64,000 nt of DNA from assembly GCA_963822175.1 (NCBI GenBank), contig CAWGGJ010000008.1, positions 992,001-1,056,000 on the forward strand. Reading direction: 5' to 3'. Source of the DNA: FEB-25 sp963822175. GTDB lineage: Bacteria; Chloroflexota; Anaerolineae; Anaerolineales; UBA4823. A program made the position numbers and the translations under genes. The notes under the pieces were generated by a model. It ran no database searches. It was not told the origin of the DNA and worked only from the letters and a program-made list of their open reading frames with translations. Positions 53,189 through 61,117 of the stretch are shown one piece after another (positions within the stretch are counted from its first letter, which is position 1; every line of letters starts with the position of its first letter).

Positions 53189-54304
53189 TTAAGCGATAAT
53201 TTCTACTAAAGTTCCTGTATCTTCGTAGATCTTCACCTCGTTGGGGGGGACAGACGGCATAGTCCATAAAAAGACCCATTTTGCTGCTTGAGGCGTAAGG
53301 TTAATGCAGCCATGACTTCGTGGCCGACCATAATAATTATGCCAATAAGTTCCATGAATTGCAATACCTTCCTCAGTGATATATGAATTCCATGGGACTC
53401 CTGGTAGATCATAGCCATTAGAAGCCAGGTTTCCGCGAGCCATATGACGGGAAGGTCGTTTATGAAATGTTATATACCTACCAGGTGGTGTTGAGAAATC
53501 ACCATTTCTGAAAACCGCACCCGTGGCTACTCTAGCCATAAATACCGGATGATCAAATTCATATGCTATCATTACTTGTTCGGGAAGATACACCTCGATC
53601 CGCTTCATGCTTGATGGCACATTAGAAGACACCGGACTCAATTCCTCGGGTGGGATTAATCGTAAATGTGGAGCTGGTACGTAATACATGTATTCCCATT
53701 TATCATCCAGAATCCCATACCAGGGATTTCCTTTATCATCTCTTATAAACTCAGTTATCCAGTACGTCGTCGCATAATAAAACCTGTAAGCAACGGGATT
53801 ATCATCACCTGGATCCCAATGGGCATCAGTGAATGGGACCGTTACTTCTGCAAGAACGCCATCCTGAGGAATTTCTTCGACAATCGGATTAGGTAAAGTA
53901 AGTACAGGCTGTATCGCTCCTGAGTGTGTATATCCCTCATCACCTACTTTATACCAGACTAAATTGAACAAATCCTTTATTGAACCAATCGTAATACCTG
54001 TGATAGGCAGAATCCAGTCACGCCAGTAGGTGTTTACGAGTTTGCCACTAAATGTCGGAGCATCATATACATCAACGGATGCATTCAAAACTCGCCCTTG
54101 TTGATTTTGGTCCAAGAATTCTACGGAATTCTTCATATCCAATGCCTGATGGATATTATTTAACTTATCTTGCCAGTCATGATGTAAATTTAAAAACTTA
54201 CCTATCGGTGGAGCAGTAAATGTAATTGCAGCAGATATCCCCACACTACCCAATTTAAGGAATTCTCGTCGAGTTATGTATTTCGGTATGCTTTTATGTG
54301 CCAT
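53189..54304 (-). CDS. L,D-transpeptidase (YkuD) with Tat-like signal
   Basis: About 371 residues. TRREFLKLGSVGISAAI near the N-terminus matches the Tat export motif followed by a hydrophobic stretch. The C-terminal YkuD domain carries IHGTYWHNYYGRPRSHGCIN with the catalytic cysteine in SHGC and histidines in order. It crosslinks peptidoglycan by 3-3 linkages or attaches proteins. Frame opens at TTG 54316, overlapping the previous gene; ATG at 54304 is preferred. Finding a Tat signal on a cofactor-less enzyme is a little odd. Last gene of a three-gene operon. Confidence 0.87.
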   Translation of the reverse strand: MAHKSIPKYITRREFLKLGSVGISAAITFTAPPIGKFLNLHHDWQDKLNNIHQALDMKNSVEFLDQNQQGRVLNASVDVYDAPTFSGKLVNTYWRDWILPITGITIGSIKDLFNLVWYKVGDEGYTHSGAIQPVLTLPNPIVEEIPQDGVLAEVTVPFTDAHWDPGDDNPVAYRFYYATTYWITEFIRDDKGNPWYGILDDKWEYMYYVPAPHLRLIPPEELSPVSSNVPSSMKRIEVYLPEQVMIAYEFDHPVFMARVATGAVFRNGDFSTPPGRYITFHKRPSRHMARGNLASNGYDLPGVPWNSYITEEGIAIHGTYWHNYYGRPRSHGCINLTPQAAKWVFLWTMPSVPPNEVKIYEDTGTLVEIIA

Positions 54305-54312
54305 CACACAAT

Positions 54313-55374
54313 TCAATAATGGACATTGACTAATGTTCCCACATCAGCCCAATAGAAAAGCCACTCGGCATCTGGGATGGAAAAATTCACACAACCATGA
54401 CTCATTGGAGTGCCAAAATTATTGTGCCAATAAGTGCCGTGCAAACCATATCCACGATAAAAATACATTACATATGGGACATCGGGTAGATAGTATCCCG
54501 GTCCAGCCATATCAGCGTATTCATATTTTACATAAATATAATATTGACCAGTTACAGTTGGATGTTGCCAGGTACCCGTCGAAACAACAAATGAATTTAT
54601 AAGTTGATTGTCTTCGTAAGCATATGCCATTTGATAAGTCAGATCCACATCTATCCAACGTCCTTCGCCATTCGATTCAGGTGGCTCATATATTGTTGGC
54701 AATGACGTAGGATAAGGTGTATCTGTTGGATAAGGAGTAAAAGTTGGTGTTGAAGTATCTGTGGGAAGCGGGGTGGCGGTATCAGTCGGTGTGGGGGTGG
54801 GGGTTTCGGTAGGCGTAGGTGATGGTGTAATTGTTGGAGTATTGCTCGGTGTAGGAGTATTGGATGCTTTGATCAAGCCTGCATGAGTTGAAATCAAGGA
54901 TTCGGGTTTTGAAAAGAAATAATTGTAATAAAATCCCAATGCTGGTGAAACTAGCGCACTGGAGATAACAGCGAATAAAACAAAAATTACGACCCACCAG
55001 TGAAGGCTTATATGTGACTTGGTTTGAATAGTTGGCTTTGATGCAGACCCAGCTGGACGTGGTAATGCTTGAGCTTGATAGCGAATTGTTTCTGGTGGTT
55101 GTGGAGACGGCAGTAATCGTACACGATTAATCGCCCAGTGCATTCCCTGTCGCGCTCGTTTACTATTTGGGTTTATACTGAGTGCTTTTTGTAAATATAC
55201 AACACTGGCGCGTGGTGCAGAAACTGCAGCAAGCCATAACCAGGGTTCTTCAATATTTGGATTTAAATTTATCGCTTTTTGAGCCCAATATCTGGTCTTG
55301 CTATGATTTCCTTGGTGATAGGATATCCGAGCGTTATCAAGTGCCTCACGAAGTGGATCGACATGATCGTTCAT
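54313..55374 (-). CDS. L,D-transpeptidase (YkuD) with TPR-like head and Thr/Pro stalk
   Basis: 353 residues. The N-terminal ~100 residues form a cytoplasmic TPR-like region (YWAQKAINLNPNIEEPWLWL). A membrane span (~125-147) and a Thr/Pro-rich stalk of about 60 residues (~170-225) follow, then a short YkuD domain with HGTYWHNNFGTPMSHGCVN. The catalytic Cys is in SHGC. It differs from its neighbour in being tethered and carrying a cytoplasmic head that may bind a partner. It overlaps the upstream amidase gene by 4 bp. Confidence 0.88.
   Translation of the reverse strand: MNDHVDPLREALDNARISYHQGNHSKTRYWAQKAINLNPNIEEPWLWLAAVSAPRASVVYLQKALSINPNSKRARQGMHWAINRVRLLPSPQPPETIRYQAQALPRPAGSASKPTIQTKSHISLHWWVVIFVLFAVISSALVSPALGFYYNYFFSKPESLISTHAGLIKASNTPTPSNTPTITPSPTPTETPTPTPTDTATPLPTDTSTPTFTPYPTDTPYPTSLPTIYEPPESNGEGRWIDVDLTYQMAYAYEDNQLINSFVVSTGTWQHPTVTGQYYIYVKYEYADMAGPGYYLPDVPYVMYFYRGYGLHGTYWHNNFGTPMSHGCVNFSIPDAEWLFYWADVGTLVNVHY
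54707..54863. repeat. Low-complexity Thr/Pro codon repeat
   Basis: Imperfect short-period repeats of ACN-CCN-type codons encode the stalk of the L,D-transpeptidase. The region is prone to slippage and to mis-assembly, but the reading frame is intact here. Confidence 0.7.
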
Positions 55375-56189
55375 GGTATCTGGGTAGGTGTAATATCTTC
55401 ATTGCGAACAAAGCATAATATTCCAGAGGTGATTCCATTGGCAAGTAAATCCTGATGTTGGGTGAGAATCTCACGGTCCAAATTCATGAATCCAGTTTCA
55501 ATAATCGCTGCAGGAGTATCAGTGCTAATCTCATTAAAAGCATGATATTGAGTCATATCGCTTGTCACACTGCCCGAATGGAATTGCATTCCCGTTGCAT
55601 CAGCATATCTTGACCTGAGACAGTTTGTTAATCTTGCTGTTTGTTCGGGGTATTTTGTTGAGATCGCAGCAGACACTTTGAAACCAGTAGCTTGATCGTT
55701 GATATATTCACAGGAATCTGCATGAATGGATAATAAAGCCAGGGCTTTATAATCCTTCAATCGAGGATCAAATTCAGCCAAAAGATCTACATCATACCCT
55801 TGGCTGACAAGTGCCTCTCTGACCATGCCTGCAACACTTAAATTAATATCAACTTCACGATAACCTCCAAGAGCATCTGAGCAAGTCGCACCCGAATCGT
55901 TTCCTGAGTGACCGGCAACAATGCCAATTCGTGGAACTGAACGCGGAGTTGTTGTTGGTATTTCAGGTTGGGGGGTAGTTTTTTGTGATGAAATCGCCTG
56001 CGATATCTTTTCAGATAAACCACCTGGAAGAAGTCCAGGTTCAGTCCATGCTGTGAAAAGTGTGGCAATCACAATAGCCACCACAATGACCATTTGGAGT
56101 TGATGAAACATTCCAACCGATGTGTTTTTTGGTTGAAGGGTTGTCTCTGATTTGGTTTTTATATCGTTTGTGGTTGATTCGTTATCCAT
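55371..56189 (-). CDS. N-acetylmuramoyl-L-alanine amidase (Amidase_3)
   Basis: 272 residues. A cytoplasmic tail and one membrane span (~28-47) precede a zinc-dependent amidase domain. Zinc ligands appear as IVAGHSG, the glutamate of GGYREVD and LLSIHAD; the catalytic Glu is in AAIIETGFMN. It cleaves the amide joining MurNAc to the stem peptide. It heads an operon with two L,D-transpeptidases, each joined by a 4-bp overlap. Confidence 0.88.
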   Translation of the reverse strand: MDNESTTNDIKTKSETTLQPKNTSVGMFHQLQMVIVVAIVIATLFTAWTEPGLLPGGLSEKISQAISSQKTTPQPEIPTTTPRSVPRIGIVAGHSGNDSGATCSDALGGYREVDINLSVAGMVREALVSQGYDVDLLAEFDPRLKDYKALALLSIHADSCEYINDQATGFKVSAAISTKYPEQTARLTNCLRSRYADATGMQFHSGSVTSDMTQYHAFNEISTDTPAAIIETGFMNLDREILTQHQDLLANGITSGILCFVRNEDITPTQIP

Positions 56190-56246
56190 TGGCTTGATAC
56201 TACCTTAATTAACAATAGATGACAAGAGTTTTATATGTAAAAACAC

Positions 56247-56275
56247 TTGACGATGTATCAGCGAAAAAGTATATT
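56247..56275 (+). promoter_or_regulatory. Sigma70-type promoter for the AMMECR1 gene
   Basis: TTGACG (56247-56252) and TATATT (56270-56275) are exactly 17 bp apart, one of the best promoters in the window. Its -35 is the same TTG that opens the reading frame of the downstream gene, so that TTG cannot be the translation start. Confidence 0.7.
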
Positions 56276-56309
56276 TTATATGATATTTTATGCGATGGAG
56301 AGTGCATGT

Positions 56310-56885
56310 ATGATGCCAGAAGAACACCTATCAGAAAGTGATAGAGTATTTTTATTATCACTTGCGCGACATTCGATTGAGAATTATTTATATAATCAAC
56401 CACTACCAAAATTGGATCTTCAAATTCTCGCTCCGATCCTGAAGCAGGAGGGGGCAAGCTTCGTTACATTAACAATCAGGGGAAATTTACGCGGATGTGT
56501 TGGCGCACTTGAACCTTATCAAAGCCTGGCAGAGGACGTTATCGAGCATGCAATAGCTGCTGCTTTCCAAGATTATCGTTTTCCTCCTGTCCAGGCAGCT
56601 GAAATTAAAGAACTACAGATAGAGATATCTTATTTAACCCGTCCGGAGATATTAAATTATGACAGCCCGTCAGATTTAGTAAAATTACTAAGACCCAAAA
56701 TTGATGGTGTTGTCATTCGTGATGGTATACGCCGGGCTACATTCCTTCCACAAGTCTGGGAAAAAATCTCGGATCCCGAGGAATTCCTGGAGGAATTGTG
56801 TATGAAAATGGGATCTTCACCTGATCTATGGCGAAGAAAGAAACTGGAAGTATTAATATATCAAGTGGAAGAATTTCACGAATGA
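56310..56885 (+). CDS. AMMECR1-domain protein
   Basis: About 191 residues. FVTLTIRGNLRGCVGALEPYQ carries the hallmark LRGC motif, and AIAAAFQDYRFPPV and VQVW-type PQVWEKISDPEEFLEELC complete the domain. The family partners with radical-SAM and MEMO proteins in some genomes (AmmeMemoRadiSam), but neither is adjacent here. The start ATG at 56310 follows GGAG by 9 bp and fits the promoter at 56247. Confidence 0.86.
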   Translation: MMPEEHLSESDRVFLLSLARHSIENYLYNQPLPKLDLQILAPILKQEGASFVTLTIRGNLRGCVGALEPYQSLAEDVIEHAIAAAFQDYRFPPVQAAEIKELQIEISYLTRPEILNYDSPSDLVKLLRPKIDGVVIRDGIRRATFLPQVWEKISDPEEFLEELCMKMGSSPDLWRRKKLEVLIYQVEEFHE

Positions 56886-56901
56886 TAATGAAATAGATAT
56901 G

Positions 56902-57897
56902 CTAGTCTTCGTCTCCAAAATCAAATAAAGGTCCAATTGACTGGCGTGTGTAATTTCGAAATATAGCATCAGCAATCAGGGGGGCAACAGATAAAACGGT
57001 TAATTTTTCAGGTCTTTTTTCGGCTGGAATTGGAACTGTATCGGTTGTTATAAGATGTGTAATTTCAGGAATTGAAGTTAATTGAGTTAATGCATCACCA
57101 AAGAACAACCCATGTGTGCATACAGTATATATTTGTTTAATTCCCGCTTTCACTAAAAAGTGACTCAGGGTAATGACAGAACCACCTGTAGCAATTTCGT
57201 CATCATATATTATTGCGCGCTTAAAACCAAACACCTGTTTACCGATTAGATCTCCAATTTGGACTACCGTATCAGAAATGCGTGTTTTTTCTGCAGAAAT
57301 TGATGAAAGGTTAAATTGATGTGCTAACCTTGCTGCAGAACTCGCTCTTCCGTAATCAGGAGCGACTACAACAGTATTTTCCCCATTAAATTTCTCTGCT
57401 TGTTGAAGCTCTCTCAAGTGATTAACAAAAATTCCTCTGGCGGTTAATGGATCTGTTGGAATTCGGAAAAATCCGTGCACCTGGGGTGAATGAAGCGTCA
57501 TAGTCATAACATGTGTTGCACCTGCAGTTTCAAGCAAGTCTGCAATTAGCCGTGCGGTTATTGAGATCCGAGGAGCATTTTTCTTATCAGACCGGGCATA
57601 TGAGAAATATGGAATAATGGCATGGATCTCTCGCGCTCCTGCGCCTCTGGCAATGTCGAGCATCATGAAGAGTTCAAGCAGGTGCTCACTTACCGGAGGT
57701 ATCAATGATTGGACGATATAAACTGAACGTGATCGCACACTTGCTGCCAATTGGATGTATAAATTGTCATTGCTAAAGCGGGAAAAATGGGTCGCTTCTA
57801 AAGGGATACCTAAATGATGAGCAATTGCTGCTGCCAACTCAGGATGAGAACGCCCGCTAAATATCCTAACATCATCAGGATTTAGTTTCCAATCCAT
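56902..57897 (-). CDS. prs: Ribose-phosphate pyrophosphokinase
   Basis: 331 residues. The PRPP-binding loop IIYDDEIATGGS (~228-239), the ADLIETAGATHVMTM-type region near 140 and the pyrophosphate loop of the Prs fold are recognisable. It makes PRPP from ribose 5-phosphate and ATP. One oddity: the usual F-x-DGE block near residue 43 reads FSNDNLYIQL, so the enzyme may belong to a divergent Prs class. GGAGG lies a few bases before the ATG. Confidence 0.86.
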   Translation of the reverse strand: MDWKLNPDDVRIFSGRSHPELAAAIAHHLGIPLEATHFSRFSNDNLYIQLAASVRSRSVYIVQSLIPPVSEHLLELFMMLDIARGAGAREIHAIIPYFSYARSDKKNAPRISITARLIADLLETAGATHVMTMTLHSPQVHGFFRIPTDPLTARGIFVNHLRELQQAEKFNGENTVVVAPDYGRASSAARLAHQFNLSSISAEKTRISDTVVQIGDLIGKQVFGFKRAIIYDDEIATGGSVITLSHFLVKAGIKQIYTVCTHGLFFGDALTQLTSIPEITHLITTDTVPIPAEKRPEKLTVLSVAPLIADAIFRNYTRQSIGPLFDFGDED

Positions 57898-58046
57898 ATT
57901 TCCTCCTTACAATGAACAGATATTTTGGTTATCGATTTTAAGTCTTTTGAATATACAGATTATATCTGTTATGTCTTGGTTGTCAAAATTCAAACTAGCA
58001 TGGATAAAACATTAACTCCATAATCTATTATGTATATGATCCTCAA

Positions 58047-58063
58047 CCCACACTTTTTGTGGG
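58047..58063. other. Weak stem-loop between glycoside hydrolase and prs
   Basis: CCCACA and TGTGGG pair over 6 bp with a 5-nt loop. On the transcript of the upstream leftward gene no U-tract follows. It may be a weak terminator or a leader element of prs. Confidence 0.3.
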
Positions 58064-58122
58064 AAGAATATTAGTATTCTATTTCTACACCATTTTGTTC
58101 AAAATCAAATTCGCCGAGCCAT

Positions 58123-60534
58123 TTATGCTGAATTAATAGTGACTATGGAGTTTTCTCTACTGATTTGGTGATATTGATTATTATTAAGAGTCAGGTTATT
58201 TCCATCCGGGAATATTACCAAGGTCTTTTTATCGTGCTTAATAACAGTCAATCCTTGATATTTTATTGTTACTGGCCACGGAAATGGATTGTGGCCAGTT
58301 AGCTCGAGTTTTGATGAATTTATGATTTTTATTCCAACGATATCTAGAAATAATCCAATAGGTATCAAGCTGGTAATCGTATTTTTCGCTCCAAGGGGAC
58401 TTCCTGTTTCACAATGGTACGATTGATAAAAGGCTAAATCGTTTTGTTGAATATGGGTAACTGTCTTCATTATCCGTGTGAAAACTTCGGCAGATTTATT
58501 TCTCTCGCCGTAATGAATAAGTCCTTTTAGAACCATATCTATCCAAGGCAGGTATATTCCAAAATACTGTTCCGGAATTTTAGTCTTTCCAGGAAAATCA
58601 AAGCATGTCCGTAATCCATGAGGGCTAAGAAATTTCTTCTTATTTACGATAGTGAGATTAATAACTATCTTAGCCCTCTCATTCGAGGACATTCCTGCCC
58701 AAAGTGGAAATAATTGGGATTGATCCATTGATGTGAGATTTGTTGTGTATATAGTCACTAAATCATCAGGTTGGATTCCGTTTATTTCAACATGCTCAAT
58801 ATAACCATAGGTGTATTCACTGGTGACATAACCCGTACCTAACTGCCATCGGATTTTATTAGCTGCTATTTGTTCCACACGATGAGTACCAGTTACTCCA
58901 TTTCCATGAATAAATATTTGAGCTGGACGGGTGGCTTCTTTTGAAGATTCTATCTTCATAATTGGGCGGATTGGGATTTGATATTCCTGATGAACATCAA
59001 TAAAACCTGTACCCCTGATGACTCCGAGAGTTATTTCAGGTGGTGAGATATGTGAATCACGATCCCGGTAAAGATAACCTGCGAATTGTTCATTCCAGGA
59101 TTGGTCCACAAATAATTTCAATCTTTCAGATACTGGTTCAAGCTGGTCAACTGCCTGATCACTGTTTATTAGCTTCGCAATAGATATTAATGAATTGCAT
59201 TCTCGATAAAGATAGGAGCATAAATCAGGACTTTCAACTGTTGAGATATCCATTCCTAAAGACCAGGGATGTTCTCGGGAAAAAAGGGGCAGATCTTCAA
59301 AACCAGTTTGAAGAGTCTGGTCCCATTCTGGAATCAGATCACCATCGCGGTCATGAGTCCTGGTAAACCAGGATTGAAAAAAATCCAATAATTTCTGAAA
59401 TATGGACTTAATATAAGCAATATCAGCGGTATATTCGTATAGACAAAGAGCAATCTCTGCTAGAATTGGAGTCGCAAGTATATGACTGCGTTGTCCGCTC
59501 AATCCTGGCTTCCAATCTATTTCACCGTCAGTGGTTTGCGCATCTAAAAAATTATCCAAAATTCCTCTTACCAATTCCGGAGAAGATGGTAGTAAGAAAT
59601 TTGTCAGGTAATATGTATCAAGAGGTGTTTGACCATTCCATAAATGATTATATTCTGAGCCATCTTTTCGCAAAGAATAACCTTGATCGGGTTTTCTGGT
59701 TGTTACAAATGAAACGGTATGTGAATTCTGTGTTGGATTCATAATGAGTTGGTAAGCGATATTCTGGGATAAGAATAAAGCTGTATTCCAATCATTATTT
59801 CCAGTATATATTTCCAATTGTTGGGAATTTACTCTAGTAATCCGGGCAAAATCTGCATTCCAATTTTTGTTGATCACTTCTTTTGTTAAATTATATGAGC
59901 TGTTTGTATCTGCTAAGGCAGCATGAACCCAACGTGATTCCTCTTTTGCGTGAGGCGGGATGTGGTAGGATACAGTTAGAGATGGAAAAGGGCTTTTGGC
60001 TGGCTTGGCTCCACCAGTCAGGAATAAAACTGGTGCCAAGTCACCAGTATTTCCAGATAAAGTAGTAGTCATCTCAATTTCGTTAGTTGCCATTCTTGAC
60101 CCATTTGGGGAAGGTAATAGCAATTCAGCCCATTCCAACTGTATATCACATGCTTCACGGCTGGTATTGGTCAACGTCGTTCTATTGGCAATGATTTGAG
60201 ATCCGGGAACCCAATACTCAAGCTTGACGTTAATAGTGGAGAATGGTTTAAACGATACTTGAAGATAGTTTGGATGATACTGATGTATGGTTATTGGATG
60301 TAAAAAATGTGCTGGATCGTTAATTACAGTTCCATTTTGAATAAAACGAGGAAATATTCGACACAAGCGCGCTCTCAGTCCAAAAGTTGTTTCCAATGAA
60401 ATCGCAGGTGGATCGGAGTCGCCCAATTTAAATTCCCATATATGGTCATTGATATATGAGGTCTGACCTAAACGGGCGTCTGCAGCTAATGGAAGGGATA
60501 TTGATCGATTTGGAGTGTAGTTCCAGTTATGCAT
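58123..60534 (-). CDS. Large glycoside hydrolase, (alpha/alpha)6-barrel type
   Basis: 803 residues. The N-terminal ~280 residues are beta-rich, followed by a helical barrel (~300-720) and a short beta-sandwich tail. DRDGDLIPEWDQ near residue 400 and NHLWNGQTPLDTYYL near 295 resemble the MGH1/GH63-like and amylo-glucosidase clans, where such acidic residues are catalytic. There is no signal peptide, so it probably acts in the cytoplasm on an internal glycan or compatible solute. I cannot assign the substrate. Confidence 0.72.
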   Translation of the reverse strand: MHNWNYTPNRSISLPLAADARLGQTSYINDHIWEFKLGDSDPPAISLETTFGLRARLCRIFPRFIQNGTVINDPAHFLHPITIHQYHPNYLQVSFKPFSTINVKLEYWVPGSQIIANRTTLTNTSREACDIQLEWAELLLPSPNGSRMATNEIEMTTTLSGNTGDLAPVLFLTGGAKPAKSPFPSLTVSYHIPPHAKEESRWVHAALADTNSSYNLTKEVINKNWNADFARITRVNSQQLEIYTGNNDWNTALFLSQNIAYQLIMNPTQNSHTVSFVTTRKPDQGYSLRKDGSEYNHLWNGQTPLDTYYLTNFLLPSSPELVRGILDNFLDAQTTDGEIDWKPGLSGQRSHILATPILAEIALCLYEYTADIAYIKSIFQKLLDFFQSWFTRTHDRDGDLIPEWDQTLQTGFEDLPLFSREHPWSLGMDISTVESPDLCSYLYRECNSLISIAKLINSDQAVDQLEPVSERLKLFVDQSWNEQFAGYLYRDRDSHISPPEITLGVIRGTGFIDVHQEYQIPIRPIMKIESSKEATRPAQIFIHGNGVTGTHRVEQIAANKIRWQLGTGYVTSEYTYGYIEHVEINGIQPDDLVTIYTTNLTSMDQSQLFPLWAGMSSNERAKIVINLTIVNKKKFLSPHGLRTCFDFPGKTKIPEQYFGIYLPWIDMVLKGLIHYGERNKSAEVFTRIMKTVTHIQQNDLAFYQSYHCETGSPLGAKNTITSLIPIGLFLDIVGIKIINSSKLELTGHNPFPWPVTIKYQGLTVIKHDKKTLVIFPDGNNLTLNNNQYHQISRENSIVTINSA

Positions 60535-60647
60535 AAATAAATCACGACCTATTCATAGTGTATATATAGTCTGTTTTCTTGCGCATGTTATAATTTTCAC
60601 TCATATTTAATTTATCATGGGAATAATTTTTCTGGTTGGAGGATTTG

Positions 60648-61115
60648 ATGAGCATACAAAATGCACAACGTGGAATGTGGTTTGAAGAATTCGAAATTGG
60701 ACAACAAATAATCACACCTGGCAGGACAATCACTGAAAGTGACATCGTCTCATTTGCAGGGTTATCCGGTGATTATAACCAAATTCATACAGATGCGGAG
60801 TTCAGTTCGAATACTCCATTTGGGAAAAGAGTCGCACACGGTTTGTTAGTACTTTCGATTGCCTCTGGTTTGGCGATGCGCACCGGTGTTTTAGAAGGTA
60901 CGGTTATCGCTTTTCGAGAAATCAACAATTGGAAATTTTCACTTCCTATTTATATTGGGGATACTATTCATGTAGAGCTCAAAATTGTTGAAACCAAGCC
61001 GTTCCCTCGATTGGGAGGCGGATTAATCATTATCGAGCTGTCTGTTAAAAATCAAAAAAATGATGTTACGATGAAAGGTACCTGGACTGCATTGGTCGCC
61101 AGTAAGACACAGTAA
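60648..61115 (+). CDS. MaoC-like hotdog dehydratase
   Basis: About 155 residues. FAGLSGDYNQIHTDAEFS with the catalytic Asp/His pair and RVAHGLLVLSIASGL are the R-hydratase/MaoC hallmarks. It would hydrate or dehydrate an acyl-thioester. A TTG four codons upstream opens the frame, but GGAGGA lies at ideal distance from the ATG at 60648. It ends 2 bp before the PBP gene. Confidence 0.87.
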   Translation: MSIQNAQRGMWFEEFEIGQQIITPGRTITESDIVSFAGLSGDYNQIHTDAEFSSNTPFGKRVAHGLLVLSIASGLAMRTGVLEGTVIAFREINNWKFSLPIYIGDTIHVELKIVETKPFPRLGGGLIIIELSVKNQKNDVTMKGTWTALVASKTQ

Positions 61116-61117
61116 CT

